Positions 25,229 to 38,996 of a stretch of DNA of 64,000 nucleotides are shown piece after piece. Both the position numbers and the translations under genes were made by a program. The notes under the pieces are model-generated. The model saw only the letters and a list, made by a program, of their open reading frames with translations. It was not told the origin of the DNA and searched no databases. The first letter of the stretch is position 1, and each line of letters starts with the position of its first letter. Source of the stretch: Monarcha castaneiventris obscurior (Eukaryota > Chordata > Aves > Passeriformes > Monarchidae); the NCBI GenBank assembly GCA_026261815.1, contig JAMPIT010000476.1, positions 4,615,501 to 4,679,500 on the forward strand. The letters run 5' to 3'.

Positions 25229-25409
25229 GGCTGCGGCTCCCGCGACAATTCCCAACGCGCTTCCCGCCGCTGCTGCCGCTGCTGCTCCCGCCGCTGCCGC
25301 TCCCCTCCCGGAGCCGCCGCCGCCGCCTCTGCGCCTGCGCGCCGGCACCGCCCCCTCCCGGGCACGTGACCGGCGGCCACGTGACGGCCCTCAGGCGGCG
25401 GCGGTCGTG
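25229..25409. promoter_or_regulatory. Compact bidirectional promoter of PRDX6 and TADA1
   Basis: Only 181 bp separate the two start codons, all within a CpG island spanning about 24800-25490. Visible elements are an NRF1-like GCGCCTGCGC at 25331-25340, a GC box CCGCCCCCTCCC at 25349-25359, and two CACGTGAC E-boxes with cores at 25363-25368 and 25378-25383, of the USF/MYC/MITF type. No TATA box is seen. Both 5' UTRs must fit in or overlap this interval unless unseen upstream exons exist. Confidence 0.85.
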
Positions 25410-28400
25410 ATGGCGACCTACGTGAGCGAGCTGGAGGCGGCCAAGAAGAGCCTCAGCGAGGCGCTGGGCGAGAACGTGAAGCAGTGAGTGCCCTCAGGGA
25501 GCGGGGGATGTGGACCTGGGCCGTCCCTCCCGGCTGGATTGGGGCTGTTCGCTACACGACCCGCGCGGCCCCTCCCGGCCCCTCGCGTTTGTGCCGTCTC
25601 TGTACAAAACCTCCGCGCTGCTGCTGGGTGTGGGAGCAGTGCTTTTCTTCCGGTGTCTGCACCGTCCCTAGAGGTGCTCAAGGAAAGCCTGGGTGCAGCA
25701 CTCAGTGCCGCGGTCTGGTTGACGCGGTGGTGTTGGTGGGTTGGACTCGATGATCTCGGAGGCCTTTTCCAACCGAACTGATTCTGTGATTCCTTGCTCT
25801 TCCCTAGGTACTGGGCCAATCTGAAGCTGTGGTTCAAGCAGAAGATCAGTAAGGAGGAGTTTGACCTGGAAGCGCGCAGGCTTCTCACGCAAGACAATGG
25901 TAAAAAACCACCTTCTGTTCGTTTCCCTGCCTTGCCCTGCCAGGCTTGGGAAGCTCCTCCCGGCTTCACGGTGCTTCCCGAAAGTGGAAAGTGCTGTGGG
26001 GGAAAGAGGAGTGGCCAGGGCTCCGGCAGTGATGGAGTTAAAATGGTGGGAGGTGCCCTGGCCTACGTGGGGAAGTTCCTTTGTAACCCCGGCACTGACA
26101 AGCAATTTGGCCTTGTGTGAATGTGGTAAAAATGTAGAATATGCTTAGTCCCAGGAACCAAAAAGCCATTTTTAAATGTCACTGTGGAGACACAGTCCTT
26201 TCTGTATTTTGCGTTTGCTTGTGGCTGAAGTGGGAGAGGGAACCCTGAATTCACCTGGGTGAGTTTGCTGCAGGCAGATCCTTCCTGGCCATTCTGAATG
26301 GCAGGTGGGAGTGCTAAAGGGTGAGATTCCTTGATCCTTGCTTCTCTGACTGTCTGCAAACACTGGTGGGCGTTGCTGAGCTTATTGTGGGGGCTCCTGG
26401 CTTCCACATTCACGATCCCTGTAGGGAAGGGCAGGGAGTATTTTGGTGCTCAGGCTCCAAAGAGGATCCTGTAACCCTCTGATCCTGCCTATGAAGTTAT
26501 TTTCACTTTCTCTAGTGTACGATTACTTTATGTTCCGGTAAACCTCTGCAAGGAAGTTCTGTTTTGTTAAAACCAGTTTGACTTGACTTCATCTTTGTGG
26601 GGCTGATTCTCATTTTGGTGGATTTTCTAGCAAAACCAAAAGCACTGCGGTCTGGTGCCTGCATGGCAAGAGGGACAGTTGCTCCTTCTCTTACTGGCTG
26701 AATACACAGAGACACATCAAGTAGCTGTAACACTTTGTGTGTGTAACACTGAGAATTGACCTAATTGTTTTCCATGCTGTGTGTAGTGTCGTTTGTGTTG
26801 TTGTCATAATTGTAGATTCTGGGCCCAGCAGAAGTAAACTCTCAAAAAAACTTAAATTGAAAACTCTGCCTTTGTAACTGAGCAGGTGGGGAGAACCCAA
26901 CTGTGGGAAAGCTTAGGGAGCTGCTTTAGGATGGCTTTGAGGGGGGGGTGTCTGTAGGCACTGATGTGCTGCTAATGAGCTCTCTCTCCCCACAGTCCAC
27001 TCTCACAACGATTTCCTCCTGGCTATTCTCACCCGATGCCAGATCTTGGTTTCTGCCCCAGGTAAGTCCTGAGAAGCCTCATTAAACACTTGGTGTAACA
27101 CTTGTGCCACTTGTGTGTTTGGGGTGTGTGTACACAGTACCCCAATTTTCTGAGCCTTGATATTCATGGGGTTTTTTTTCACACAAGCAAAAAGGTAACA
27201 AAATAGTGTTTCAGCTGATTTCAGCAGAGATACTTCTATGACTAAGCTGTGTGTGCTTGGTTAGAGGCTGATGCTGGATTGCTGCCTGTGATAATCTGGT
27301 TTGATCTCTGGATTGGGTGTCTGCTGTGAGCTGAAGGGTAAAGGCAGATGCATCTTTCTCTTTGATCTGCTTTGCTTACCACTTTCTCTCTCCTCTGTAC
27401 TTTGTTCCTGTCTCTGCTGGGGAGGTAATTTTGGAGAGCTGGGTATTCCTGACTAATCTTGATTTCAGGTACATATCTGATAGAAAAGTGCTTACAGTGA
27501 GCCTTGGTTGAGCTATGACCAATTAACCCAATCGTCTGCAGATAGTTAACATTTTAACTTTGTGAGCATCTAGAGTAACATTTTAACTTTGTGAGTGTCT
27601 AGAGTGGCTGTTCTCCGGGTTGCAGAGCATGTTTTGTTTGGTCTTCAAAAGAGTTCTCAACGCAGAGCTGTGGTAGCAAGGGCAATTGAGGTGCAATTCA
27701 AGATACAGAACTGCTGTGTAGGAGGGGAGAGAAAATTGTTACAGCTCATATGGGCTGAGACCTGAGAGATGAATTTTTTGAGAGGAGAGAGTACCTGTGC
27801 CTGTTGTAGCTAAAGGCAGTAAAACCTGAAAAATTCATAGATGCTCGCAGGTTTTTGTGTTGGAGCTGGTCCTTAACTGTACCAGCTGTGCTATTTAAAT
27901 GTTAATCACTCCTACCTGCAAACTTGCTTTATTTGCTCTTGATTGAACTTCAAAAATACCTTGTGTGTCCTAAACTTGTTCCCTTTAGGGGTCTGGACTC
28001 ATGTAAATCAGAAGGTTTATGTCTGAATCTGCTGCTCCTTGCTTTCCACTTAGATTAATTAATTACAGCTGGATTATGCACAAGAACAGTGATTCCCCTG
28101 ATTATTACCTGGAGTAGCTGAGTCTAAATGAGGAGGGGGGAGGGAGACAGTGTCTGTTCTCTGAGCTCAGTGCTGAGCTGCTGTGAGTGTTGGGGTAGAG
28201 TTCATAGCTCAGAGGTCTTGCTTCTGAGAGGCAGTGGGCAGGTTAGAGCCTCTTGCCATGTGACCGAGGTTGGGGTTGTTTATCGCTGTGTGCACACTCT
28301 GGGCTTAGCTGTATTGAATGTCGTTTGTCTCTTTAGGTAGTCTGTTTATGCCACTTAGTCATGGCAGCTCCTCTGCAGCTGCCTGGTCAGGATTTGTCAG

Positions 28401-31400
28401 CAAATTCTCCCAGGCGTCCTTTTTCAAGCCTGTTTAGGAACATGTTGAAGGTAGGAGCCCCAGCAGAGCAGGGTCCTGCTCCACAGGTGCTTTCCATATG
28501 CTCATTATTTCCTGCCTGACCTTCTTTAATTTCAAGTCCTTGGAAGTTGTTTTCTCTTGTCCCGTTGCAGGTGCTCTCTTCAGAGCTCTTGAAGAACCCT
28601 GGTTGTAGTGGTTCAGCAGGTCAGTGACAGCATGTAGTGGTGAGCCAGCTGGCCACAATCCTTCCCCAGTGCTAGTCACCTCCAGGGCTTTCAGGCAAGC
28701 TTTGGGTGGCTCTGTGTCCATAGCTTGTATAAGCCAGCTTGAAATAAGTCAGTTTAGTCATGGGTGTGCGGTCTTAAAGACATGGTGTGGAGCTAACAGT
28801 GAGTTCTGCTAGTCCCTTCTCAGTTTTGCTGTCCACACATGAGTGCAGAGTCTCCCAATGATTTGGGAGCTGATCTGTGCTGAGATACCTGTTTCTGGGC
28901 CACTGCCTGGTAGATCTCTTATGGGCAAGACCTCACTATCAGGTGTGTGTGGTACAGGGTTGTACATGCAAGCCCAGGATAATGCAGTACAAGTGGAATA
29001 CTAGCTGTTAACATCTAGATTTCTTTTTCTTCCCCTAGATGCCAGTCTGAAACCTGCTAGTTTTTTTGTAGTGGTTTGGTTTTTTTCTTTTTTTTTTTTC
29101 TCTCCATGTAAGAATGGAAAGCTAACAGGCTTTTGTTTCAACCACTGTCTTTTGGGTAGAAGGTGTTTACTTCATGATTCATGGAAACAAGTAACTTTAA
29201 AGAAGTGTTTTTGAGGCACTTGGCATGCCATCACAGGGGTTACTGATGCATGTACTTTCCACCTTTGCGTGAGACTCAAGGGGAAAGAACCATCCTTAAA
29301 ATGCTATTTTGTATTAAAAAATAATCTTGTGGTCAGTGGTAAAATTGTGCTTGATGTTGTATTGTATTGGAATAAGAACCCTTGGGGAAGGTATTTTTTA
29401 GGAGTGATTATAATATTTGTTGAACCATGCAAATAAACCCATCTGATCCCCATTTTGCTGCCTTTTGTAGTAGTGGTTCCACCTGGGATTTAGGGGAGCA
29501 TTGGGTGAATGTGACCCATTTTGAGAATGCTTTGCATTTCCCCCTCTCATCTGCTTAGGCTGTTGATCACCCAAACTTCAAATCCCAGTTCCACAGCCTC
29601 TCTGGCATGGGACATTTAGGGCTTGGTGGTGGAGAGGGAGGGAGGTGTGTTGTCTATTCTGATGTGAAGGATGACCATTTGGGGTCAGCTGTCCTGGCTG
29701 TGGCCTTGTGCACTGCCAGGTTCCTCACTGGTGAGATGGGATGAGGAGTAAAAAAGCCCTTGACTCTGTGTCAAGGCTGCTCAGCAGGAATGAAAACATC
29801 CCTGTGTTACCAGCATTACTCTTAGCACAAATCCAAAATACAGTCCCATACAAGCCAGTATGGAAAATAGTAACCCTCTTCCACCCAAACCAGCACACTG
29901 GGATTTTTTCTTCCCCAAAAAAATCCATCAAGAGGAACTCTGTTTTAAATCCTTTCTTAACCTTGCATGGACTTGCTCTCTAAGCTTACCTTGTTTCTTG
30001 GACAGTTGCAAGCATTCAGGTTAGCAAGGTTTCTTTGGTTAATGTGTCTTGCTTGAACTGTTACCTCCTTTCTTAGCTAAATGTTAACAATAAAACTGAG
30101 ACAATTGCAAACGCTTGAGTTAGTGATATAAGGATTTAATTTATTTAGTAGTAGTCTGGAGACAATTAAAAGATGGCTCAGTGAATTAGAACTTATGTGG
30201 TTCTAACAGGAACAGGAGCATTTTATTTTATCAGGTTTGTCCGCAGGCTTTGCTTAGAGGCCTTTCAGCTGTGAGATGAGCTCAGGTTGCCCGTGTTTGC
30301 TTCTCTCCAGAGTGCTGAGAAGGGAGGAAAAGTAAGAAAATGGGAGTGTGAATTTTTGGCAGAGGAGAGTCAGCAGAATATCAGCCAAATAGCAGCATAA
30401 TACCTGGCCAAAACCCTTGTTCCTGCAAGAAGATTAAAACAAACAAACAACCCCCCCAAACTGAAGATCAAGTAAACAGGAGTGGCAAATGTGTGTTTTC
30501 TCTCCCTGTCTGCTTCTTTCTGTGGTGACCTTCTCTGTATCTTTGTCCTTTCCTCATGTATCACGTCAGGAAAATCTGACAGGCTCTGCCTGGGCTGGTG
30601 GTGCCATCATGATGGTGCCATGCAGATGTGGCAGCTGTTAGAAAAATGTTTTTATCTGTTGCTGATCTTGGAAGGCAAGAGCAGCAGCCATTGCTGTGGC
30701 TTGTTAAGGTCTAATTCCTTTGCTAGCAAGATTAAATAAAAGCTGCTGACATCTTTCACCCCTGAGCCAACCCAGCCTTGTCATTTGTGGCCAGGAAGAC
30801 AAGTACTCGTTTTCTTAGAATGCTAGAGGGAAATTTTGCTTTCTTCATCTAGTGCATCAGGCTTGGTAATATGAAAACCTGGAAAAGGAACCAAAAATTC
30901 TGCTATGGGCTCATTATAGTGGGGAATAGGAGATTGTATCTCACCTTTTCCTTGCTTTAAGCTGAGTCTGGCTAAGTTCTTGTTAAATATGCTCGTTGAG
31001 ATTCAATTAAGTTGCATCTTTCAGATCTGCTGTCAAAGCCTAAAAATTTAGTTGCCATGTAATTGAAAAGCTACTGTATTATTTTTTTAAAAAGGTATTT
31101 TGAAAATTCAGACTTGACTGTAACATTATATCTGTAGTAGATTGTCAGAGAAAGGGTGTTTGCAATTTCTATCTCCATCCACTGCACATTCTCTGGTCAC
31201 ACAGCTGAGGGTACTGTCACAAGTGGAGCTGTGTGAGAATTCTGGCAAGGAGGAAGGGCCTGGGGTGTGGTGACATTGGGAGCTAGAGGTGTGCTTTTAT
31301 TGACATCTCTGGAATAGCACAGGTCATTTGTGTCTGTCCTTAGTGCACCTAATCCTCCCTGACTAAAAGGGGTCTGAGCTGCTATGGAAGAGAGGAGGAG

Positions 31401-34400
31401 GAAGAATAAGACCTGTAAAACCCAAAAGAGAAGTAGCATTGTTTTGATGATCCTGCGATCCTGACGAAGGGCAAGTGTGGTTTTTGACGTGGTTCTCTGC
31501 AGTGGTTTCCTATGCCCCATTATTAGGGCCTCTCCTGTGATGTATTGATGAGTAATGACACTAACCTTATGATTTTTTGGGAGGTTTTATTTATTATCTT
31601 TTAATTTCTTAAATTGACCAGTGGATTTTGACAACAGGGTTTGTAGGCTATGGGTTTCCACCTCTCTGATAGGATGTAGCTAAACTTCATGGTTAATTTT
31701 TTTTTTTATGTAGGAAGAATGTGCCATCTCTGTGTGTGTAGGTTGTTTCTAATGCCTTCGTAGCAGCTGACCATTCAAAAACTTCACCTGAATCCTCTAG
31801 TTTAGCCTGATCCTTACAGTCATGTATTAGATTTTTTTTTCCATGGCAGAGAACACCGTGCTTGTGCTCCAGCTGTGAGTGTGGGAAGCTCCCCATAGCC
31901 AAGGTCTTTTAGCCAGCCTCATTCCTTACAAACGGGGCTGCGGTATAACTGTATATATGAATTCCTGACTGCAGCAAATTAAACATAGTTCATTCTTGAT
32001 TACAGCAAATTAAGCATAGTTGGGACAGCCAGAGATCAACTCACAGATTGGTGTGAAGTTGGTGAGAACTGTGGCAGCCTCTTGGGAGCAGGAGAGAACC
32101 ACAATTGGGTGTTGGTCAGTGCTCTGTGAGTGTGCCTGAGTCTAGCCAGGTTGTGGGTGGTGAGATGTGGAAAGGCTGCTGTCGCTTCTTGTCCCTGTCT
32201 AGAGGAAATGGCAAATTCTGGCTGAGGTGTGGCCAGGGAATGTCTAAGACATTGCTGTGCTGTCACAATTGCCTGGCAGCAGAGCTTCAGCCTCTGCTTT
32301 GGAGGCAGCCAAAGTCCCTTCAGAGCTGAGCTGTCCAAGCAGTGCAAAACCAGGGAAGGAGGGTACTGGAGACACAAAGCAGAGGCTGCCTCTGTAGCCA
32401 CGAGAGGGCTGTCCAGTCTCTGAGTTGCACTTGCTCCCTGTCAGCGCGCACACACACATCCAATGCAGTGCTGTCTTAAGCCCCAGTGTTCCCGAAGGAA
32501 TTAATTGCTCACAGATGCTGTAAACCTGTCAGCAGGAAATTTGCTAGGCTATCCTTGCCAAGAGCTGTGTGATTATCAGGATGTGGTTTGGCCTACTGTA
32601 GGTGTAGCTGTCAGACAGTGTTCAGTGGACTTTTGAGCTGATGATGTGACCAAATATATTTATTTATTGGTACTAAACAGTAACCTCTTTTTCAGCTGTT
32701 TGCTCACTGGTCACATTAGTGTCATCCTGCTCCTGGGCTCAGTGGCCTCTGCAGTTTTTCCCCCCTCTCCTTCTCTTCAGTGTAACAGAACAATCAGCTG
32801 TGGTGTTTAATAAGGATCCATGACAAAGCTTGCTGAAGCAGGAGGAGGACTGGGCAGTCAGACTGCTTAATCCAGAGAGTTTAACATCTGACCTGATCCA
32901 GGAGTTGGTGGGAGGAGAACCCACCTCCAGGCAAGCTCTCAACAAAGGCCTTTTTCCTTCCTTTTTGCTTTCCTGACAGGCTATGCTTATTTCTCTCCTT
33001 TCTCTATGGGTTTTGTGTGGACAGAAATTGCTACGTAAGTCATGGGTGGTGAGTGAGTCAAACTAGTAAGGGGCTGACAAAGGAAGAGAAGGGCTACCAA
33101 AAGTGTTCTCCCCTTGGAAGACCTTCCTCTGGGCTGTGGCTGTTGATTTTGGATTGAGGCTTAACAAGTGGCCAAATGTTAATGGTTTCATCCTGGCCCT
33201 AAATCAGCAATACCAACTGACTGTTTATTTGGTTTTGTTTTATTTTTTCTTTTCCATTTGTAGAAGGTGCTGGATCTCTGCCATGGCCAGGTGGCTCTGC
33301 AACTAAACCTGGAAAACCCAAAGGGAAGAAAAAGATTTCTTCAGTTCGCCAAAAGTTTGATGTAAGTGTGTCTGTGGTTCTCTTTACACATCTGCCAGAT
33401 TCTTAAAGCAAGTGATTTCCTATTTATTCAGGCAGTCAGACAGAATTCTGTGATTACTTCTGCAACCCAAAGTGTAAGAAGCAAGATATTCCTTGGGTGT
33501 AATGTTTTTAGAAGGTCCAGTTTTTCCAGAGTTGAAAATGCCTTTCAAAGGTGCCGTCTTCTGGTAGGTGGCACAGAAATGTGCAAGATCCAGTTCACTT
33601 TGAACAAAGGCTCTGTACCTCCACCCAGCACTGTCACACCCCTGTGTTCTGCAGTTGTTTCTGTGCTGCCAGACCAGTGTGGAGGGGCCTGGTGTGACAG
33701 AGATTTGGGATGAGGCACTCTCTTCGACAAGCAGGGTTTGATAAGGTGCATAGAGCCCTTCTAGGGACTATGATTAGGCACTATGTGTGTGTGCTTGAGA
33801 CCAGTGTTCCAGAGGGATGCAAGTCCAGCCGAAAGCTCCTTGTATTTAGAAATCGTTGAAACACTTTGCAGTGATCACAGCTGCAACCTGAATTGTGATG
33901 TTCTGAATTCAGTCTGTGTTACTTTGTCTGTCTTAAAACTTTACTGTAACTCTTTAGTTCAATAGCAAGTAGCTGAGAGTGGTGTAGTGGAAGGCTTAGA
34001 ATTTGATTTAACTCAATACCCCTACGATACACCAGATTTCTAGTGTGTGTTTATACATGTGTTCAGGAATGCTTGGCAGTAAGCACTGTATGAAGTGCAT
34101 GTTATGATTAATGGGCTTGTCTGGTACTAGTGGAATTCCTGAATAGTGTGAACTTGGAAGTGCCTTGGGATTTCATAATATTTCCCTCACTGGTCAGAGT
34201 AACAGCTGTGAATGACCACAGGTCCATTCCAGTTGGCTTCTGCTCTCCTAAACCACATTCCTCTTGAGAGTTGCTTACGTTTTGAAGGTCTTTTTTTCAA
34301 GGCATGTGAGTTTCCTGTAATGAAAGCATAAGTCTTTAGAATTATGGGGAGGGAAACCTGCTTTCACATCAGCAGTGGGTGGATTGGTTTTTCACTCTGA

Positions 34401-37400
34401 GTTAAATGCCACACTGTCCTTTGACAAAAGCAGCCCCTCTTTCTCCTTGGAAACTAAGATGTGAGAAATCCACTTTGCTGCATGTTGATTGTTCATATTT
34501 AAAGTCTTTGTTTGTCCTTGTGCCCCATAAGAGCCTTGCAGCAATCTCCATTCCAGAGCCATGGGAGACCAGAGGGCCAGGAGTTGTTGGGAGTATGACG
34601 AGTCTCGTTCCCTTGTGGGTTAGAGCTGGGCCAAGAATGTGTCTGGGCTCAAGGATCAATAATTTACATTTGCTTTGTTCCCCCCTTTATTTGGGGACTG
34701 AGGAGCCACCACAGGCACTCAGAGCTTGAGACACAATGCAGCAAAGGATTTGTGCTGGAATACATGTGGCCTAGGAAATGCCACCTTCTGATATGAATTC
34801 CTGTTCTGAGTTTTTTCCTTAAATAACCGAGTCAGTTCTGAAAAATAGTCATAATCCACCTCAGAATTAGTGGCTGTTCAGTAACACAGCTCTGCTTAGA
34901 GTAGTGAAAGTGCACAGGGAGACTGGAGTATGAAATTAGGGCTGGAATTGGGCTAAGTTTAAAGCATCAGAAAGATGTAAGAATCAATCACACAAGTTTA
35001 GAATCGTGGGTTTTAATCTAGAGGAAAACTGTACAGAGAGTAAATAAAAATCTACCCTTCTGTATAAGAAATTACTAAATAGATGAGAACTCTTCAGCAT
35101 GGAAGGAGGTGTCTGAGATATGTGGAAGTCCAGTCACTGGCCTGGGTAATGTGAAAGGAGATAAAAAGGACAGTGGCTGACCACATTTGGGACTCAATTG
35201 AGAATTAAACAAATCTAGTAGGTGGGGAGGTGCAGAGCAGACCAGAGCAGATGAGTCTTCATGTGGTGTGTAGAATTTCTTGCTGCAGTGTTGGGGATAC
35301 CCAAAGTTCAGGTGGTTTGGGGTGCTGCTGGACAAGTTCAGTGAAAAGAACCAACACTGATGTAGCAATTTTCTTTAGTCGCAAGTCATTGGGGGTTGGG
35401 AGAGTATCCTGGGAAGGATTTTTTATGTTTTTATAGGTGTATGCTTTCTGACTAGAGAAGGGATGTCTCCTTAATGAACCAAAGGGTCTGAATGAATATT
35501 ATCTTATGCTTTAATGTTGTGTTTGTGACAGCACCGGTTCCAGCCTCAGAATCCACTGTCAGGAGCCCAGCAGTTTGTTGCAAAGGATCCTCAGGAAGAT
35601 GATGATTTGAAGCTGTGCTCTCACACCATGATGCTGCCAACACGTGGCCAGCTGGAAGGAAGGATGATTGTAACTGCATATGAGCATGGGCTGGACAATG
35701 TCACGGAGGAGGCAGTGACAGCTGTTGTTTATGCTGTGGAGGTGAGGCTGGGCTGGGTGGCAGCTGTGGTCTCATGACACCTGCAGCAAAAGGCTCTGTG
35801 TGCCAGTCTGGGGCATTGTCTCTCAGCATGGGGAGGAAACCTGCTGCTCTGATTGTTCTCCAATTGCCCTTTTGCCCCTGAGTAATGTGAGAATCGAGAG
35901 GCTTCCAGGTTTGTAGTGCCCTAAATGTAAAGTCTTGGACTTCTGCCTGCAAGTGTTAATTGTGCTACTTGCACAGTACCCCAGGCATGCTTAAGTAGCT
36001 GTTGTGGAAAATACTGTTCCTGTCACTTAAAAGCAGGGACAGAAAGGGAATGCCAGTTTGACCAGTTCTATAAAAAGCAACCTGTTACAGGCACAGTGTC
36101 TGGCCTGGCCGTGAAGCAACAGGATCTGGTGATACCTGCAGGTGAAGCCTTGTTTTAGCTTTGGCCATTGGTGGTGCCTCACGTTACACATCCCAGGAAT
36201 GACACAGCCACTGCTTGGAGCATTGATGTGTGGATGGCTTTCTGCACTCAGGATGTGGAGGCCAACCATCTGGAAGTGAGGCCAAATTTAGAAGTTGTCT
36301 GCTTGTTTTTTTTGGTACGATTCCTTCTCCAGCACTTTTCAGGCAAATGAAAAAGATGAGTGAGTGGCTTTTCACTGTTATTTCAGGGCCTGTATTTCAG
36401 TTCAAGTGTAACTTCTAGTGTCAGTTATGAAATCTTAACTTTAATCAGAGGTTGGGAATTTCCTAGCATTGAAGACATCACTCTGACATTTGAAGTAGGA
36501 CATCACATATTAAAATATAGTTCCCAGGCTGATGCTTACAGTACTCACAAAGTGCCATGTTCTCTGTATCCAACTGCTGGATAATGAAAACATCCTGTAG
36601 CTTGTCCAGATATCGGTTCCCTTCCATCCTTAGGTCCTTGTCATCATAGCAGCACTGCTTTTGTCTTGCCAATTGGTGAGGCCCTTCTCCTAGCCATGAG
36701 TGAATAAATCACCACATGTCCTAAGATTTGGTTTTTGTTGCAGAACCATCTTAAGGACATTCTGACCTCTGTGATATCCAGGAGGAAAGCCTATCGTCTG
36801 AGGGATGGCCATTTCAAGTATGCCTTTGGAAGCAATGTCAACCCTCAGCCATATCTGAAGAACAGTGTTGTTGCTTATAACAATTTAATTGAGTGGTAAG
36901 GAGCTCTCAGCACACTGATAATGTAAATGGATTTTGCTAGTCTTGAAATAACTCCATGGTTCAGTTTCTTCTTTTACTGTTTTGCTTTCACACACTAGGA
37001 AGGAATTGGTATGGAGGATTGTACAGCTAAACAGGGAGTGAGAACATGGGGATTTCCCAGCACTGGACTGTAGGACAGTATTAGATCTCTGTTCCTTACC
37101 TCTGCTTGTCCATCAGTTTATTACTGCTTTTTGGAAACTTCAGTAACACAGGAATTCTCTGCCTTTATGGAAGCATGGCCGTTGTGCCATAGGATTGAAA
37201 TGTCAGTGATGACCTGCAGGACACTGCCATCCTGTTATTTCCTGCATCCAAATGTGTTTATGGTTACTTGGCACATCTTTCCAGTTAGCAGAGCTTTGAG
37301 GTCCTCTTGTTTGGAGCCTCAGTGTCAAAGAGTTTGTGCAGTGCATCTGGCAGCATGTGTGTATGAGAAGGCAGTTTTGTTTGTCTGTGGCAGCTTCTAG

Positions 37401-38996
37401 CAGTTGACAGGAGGTCGTGGGTGTTTTAAGATTTGATTATAGCACTACAAGCAACTCTGCCTAACGGCCAGTGTTTCAGTTTAATGTTGTGTGTGCCTTA
37501 ATTTTTATGCTGGATAGAAACTATTGGCTGCAAGGAACAAAAGAGACCTTTTAAGCAGTGCTGAGGCATGTTGAGGATCAGTCCGTACTCTTTTTATTAA
37601 ACTGGAATTTTAAAGACTTTTTTTTAGAGCTGAAAAAATTTTATGTACATATGGGCCACATCAGCAGGACCCTGCTGTGTGACTGCCACAGCTGGTGCTG
37701 TTTTTGTGACTGGGATGTCTTGCTGCCTGCTCTGCCCCCAGCCCCCCGAGCAGCGCGACGCCCTCGGCAGGTCAGAGCCTGGCCCCCCCGCCCGCTCCTG
37801 ACGATGCTGAGCAGCAGGCAGCCCTGCTCCTGGCCTGCTCTGGGGACACTCTGCCAGCATCGCTGCCTCCAGTCAACATGTACGACCTCTTTGAGGCATT
37901 GCAGGTAAGCTGGTCGTGTCACACCTTTGTGTCACAGGCAGCGCTGTCCTGGGTGCCAGCTGCCAGTCTTAGATGTGGTTGACATGCATGGAGGGGGATT
38001 TGTTTTCTCCTCCTATAGTCTCTTTCCTTCTTTGCCTCTCAGATTCTTTGGCTTTGATTTGTTCCCAGTGTTAACTCATGGTTTAATGCCTGTTCTGCTC
38101 CGCTTGGTCACAGAGCTGATGAGGAAATCCCTGTCTCACAGCTGTGCCAGAAGGGTGAACTCTTCCTCTGCAGGAAGACTGCAGTGATTATATCAGAACT
38201 GAGCTAGACAGGTTTTGAAAGTGCTGCAGCAAAATAACTTGCTTGGCATGTCCCTTCTTACTCCTCATGTTCCACCTGGGCACTTAGAGGAATACTTGGT
38301 CCTGGCATGCAGGCCACTGCAGTGGATTAACTATGATCACCCCAACCCTGGGGAAGCATTTAAGGTCAGCTGGGTGAATTTTCACTGGAGATATATGGCT
38401 GTGGTTCCCTCCCTCTCTGGGAGCTGTGGGAACATTGCCTACTTTGAATGTCTAAAACTAGCTGTGAGAAATTCCCCCTTGAGGATCTCTGCTGTTGTGA
38501 ACAGGCCTTGGGATTTTGTCTCACAGCTGTGGATACAGACCACAGAGCTATAATCAAGCAGTCATCTCATGTTTAATCAGAATTGTTGTTTCTAAGGTTT
38601 TGATGACCAATTATTGACTACCACCCCAAGAGCAAAATGACTATTTCCTTACCCTTAGAAAGTGGTGTAAGTTGTCTGGGGTGGCAGTGCTGGTGGGAGC
38701 AGCGCTCCCTGTGAGACAGCCTTTATTCCCACTCTGCAGGGCTGGCACCCAGAGCATCCTGGGGTAGAGGGAGGTTATTCCCTGGGCAGCGTGGGGAAAT
38801 GTCTATGGAAGTGTGCAACTTGTCTTCTGGCATGCATTTCCAGGTGCACAAAGAAGTTATCCCTGCACACACAGTCTATGCTCTAAACATTGAGAGGATT
38901 GTCATGAAACTCTGGCATCCAAACCATGAGGAGCTACAGCAGGACAAGATCCATCGGCAGCGCCTGGCGACAAAGGAGGGCCTCCTGCTCTGCTAG
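25410..38996 (+). CDS. TADA1: Transcriptional adaptor 1, SAGA complex subunit, eight exons
   Basis: Subunit of the SAGA histone acetyltransferase coactivator; in the yeast complex the homologue Ada1 pairs through a histone-fold region with Taf12. Exons are 25410-25483, 25808-25899, 26996-27061, 33264-33361, 35532-35741, 36744-36895, 37742-37904 and 38844-38996. All borders are GT/AG and the frame is continuous over 335 residues, the same as human. Recognisable blocks include [69 protein letters not shown], and the C-terminal [13 protein letters not shown] ending LLLC. The region near residues 230-255 is a variable Pro/Ala/Ser linker. Intron 1 contains a CR1 tail; intron 3 (6.2 kb) is the largest and holds no visible gene. 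The ATGGCGAC start lies in the PRDX6 divergent promoter. Confidence 0.97.
25671..25793 (+). mobile_element. CR1 LINE 3' tail in TADA1 intron 1
   Basis: About 120 bp matching the 3' end of an avian CR1, ending in TTCCAACCGAACTGATTCTG followed by TGATTCC. It is the same family as the copy at 47564-48500 in opposite orientation: both read GGTCTGGTTGAC and TGGACTCG before the tail. It lies 15 bp before the exon 2 splice acceptor, so the CR1 end supplies part of the polypyrimidine and branch-point neighbourhood. Confidence 0.8.
27547..27604. repeat. 29-bp tandem duplication in TADA1 intron 3
   Basis: Two adjacent 29-bp copies beginning TAACATTTTAACTTTGTGAG and differing at two positions (GCATCT against GTGTCT). 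Confidence 0.9.
31967..32022. repeat. Imperfect tandem duplication in TADA1 intron 3
   Basis: Two roughly 28-30-bp copies share the core CAGCAAATTAAACATAGTT, with A/G variation in the second copy. Confidence 0.75.
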
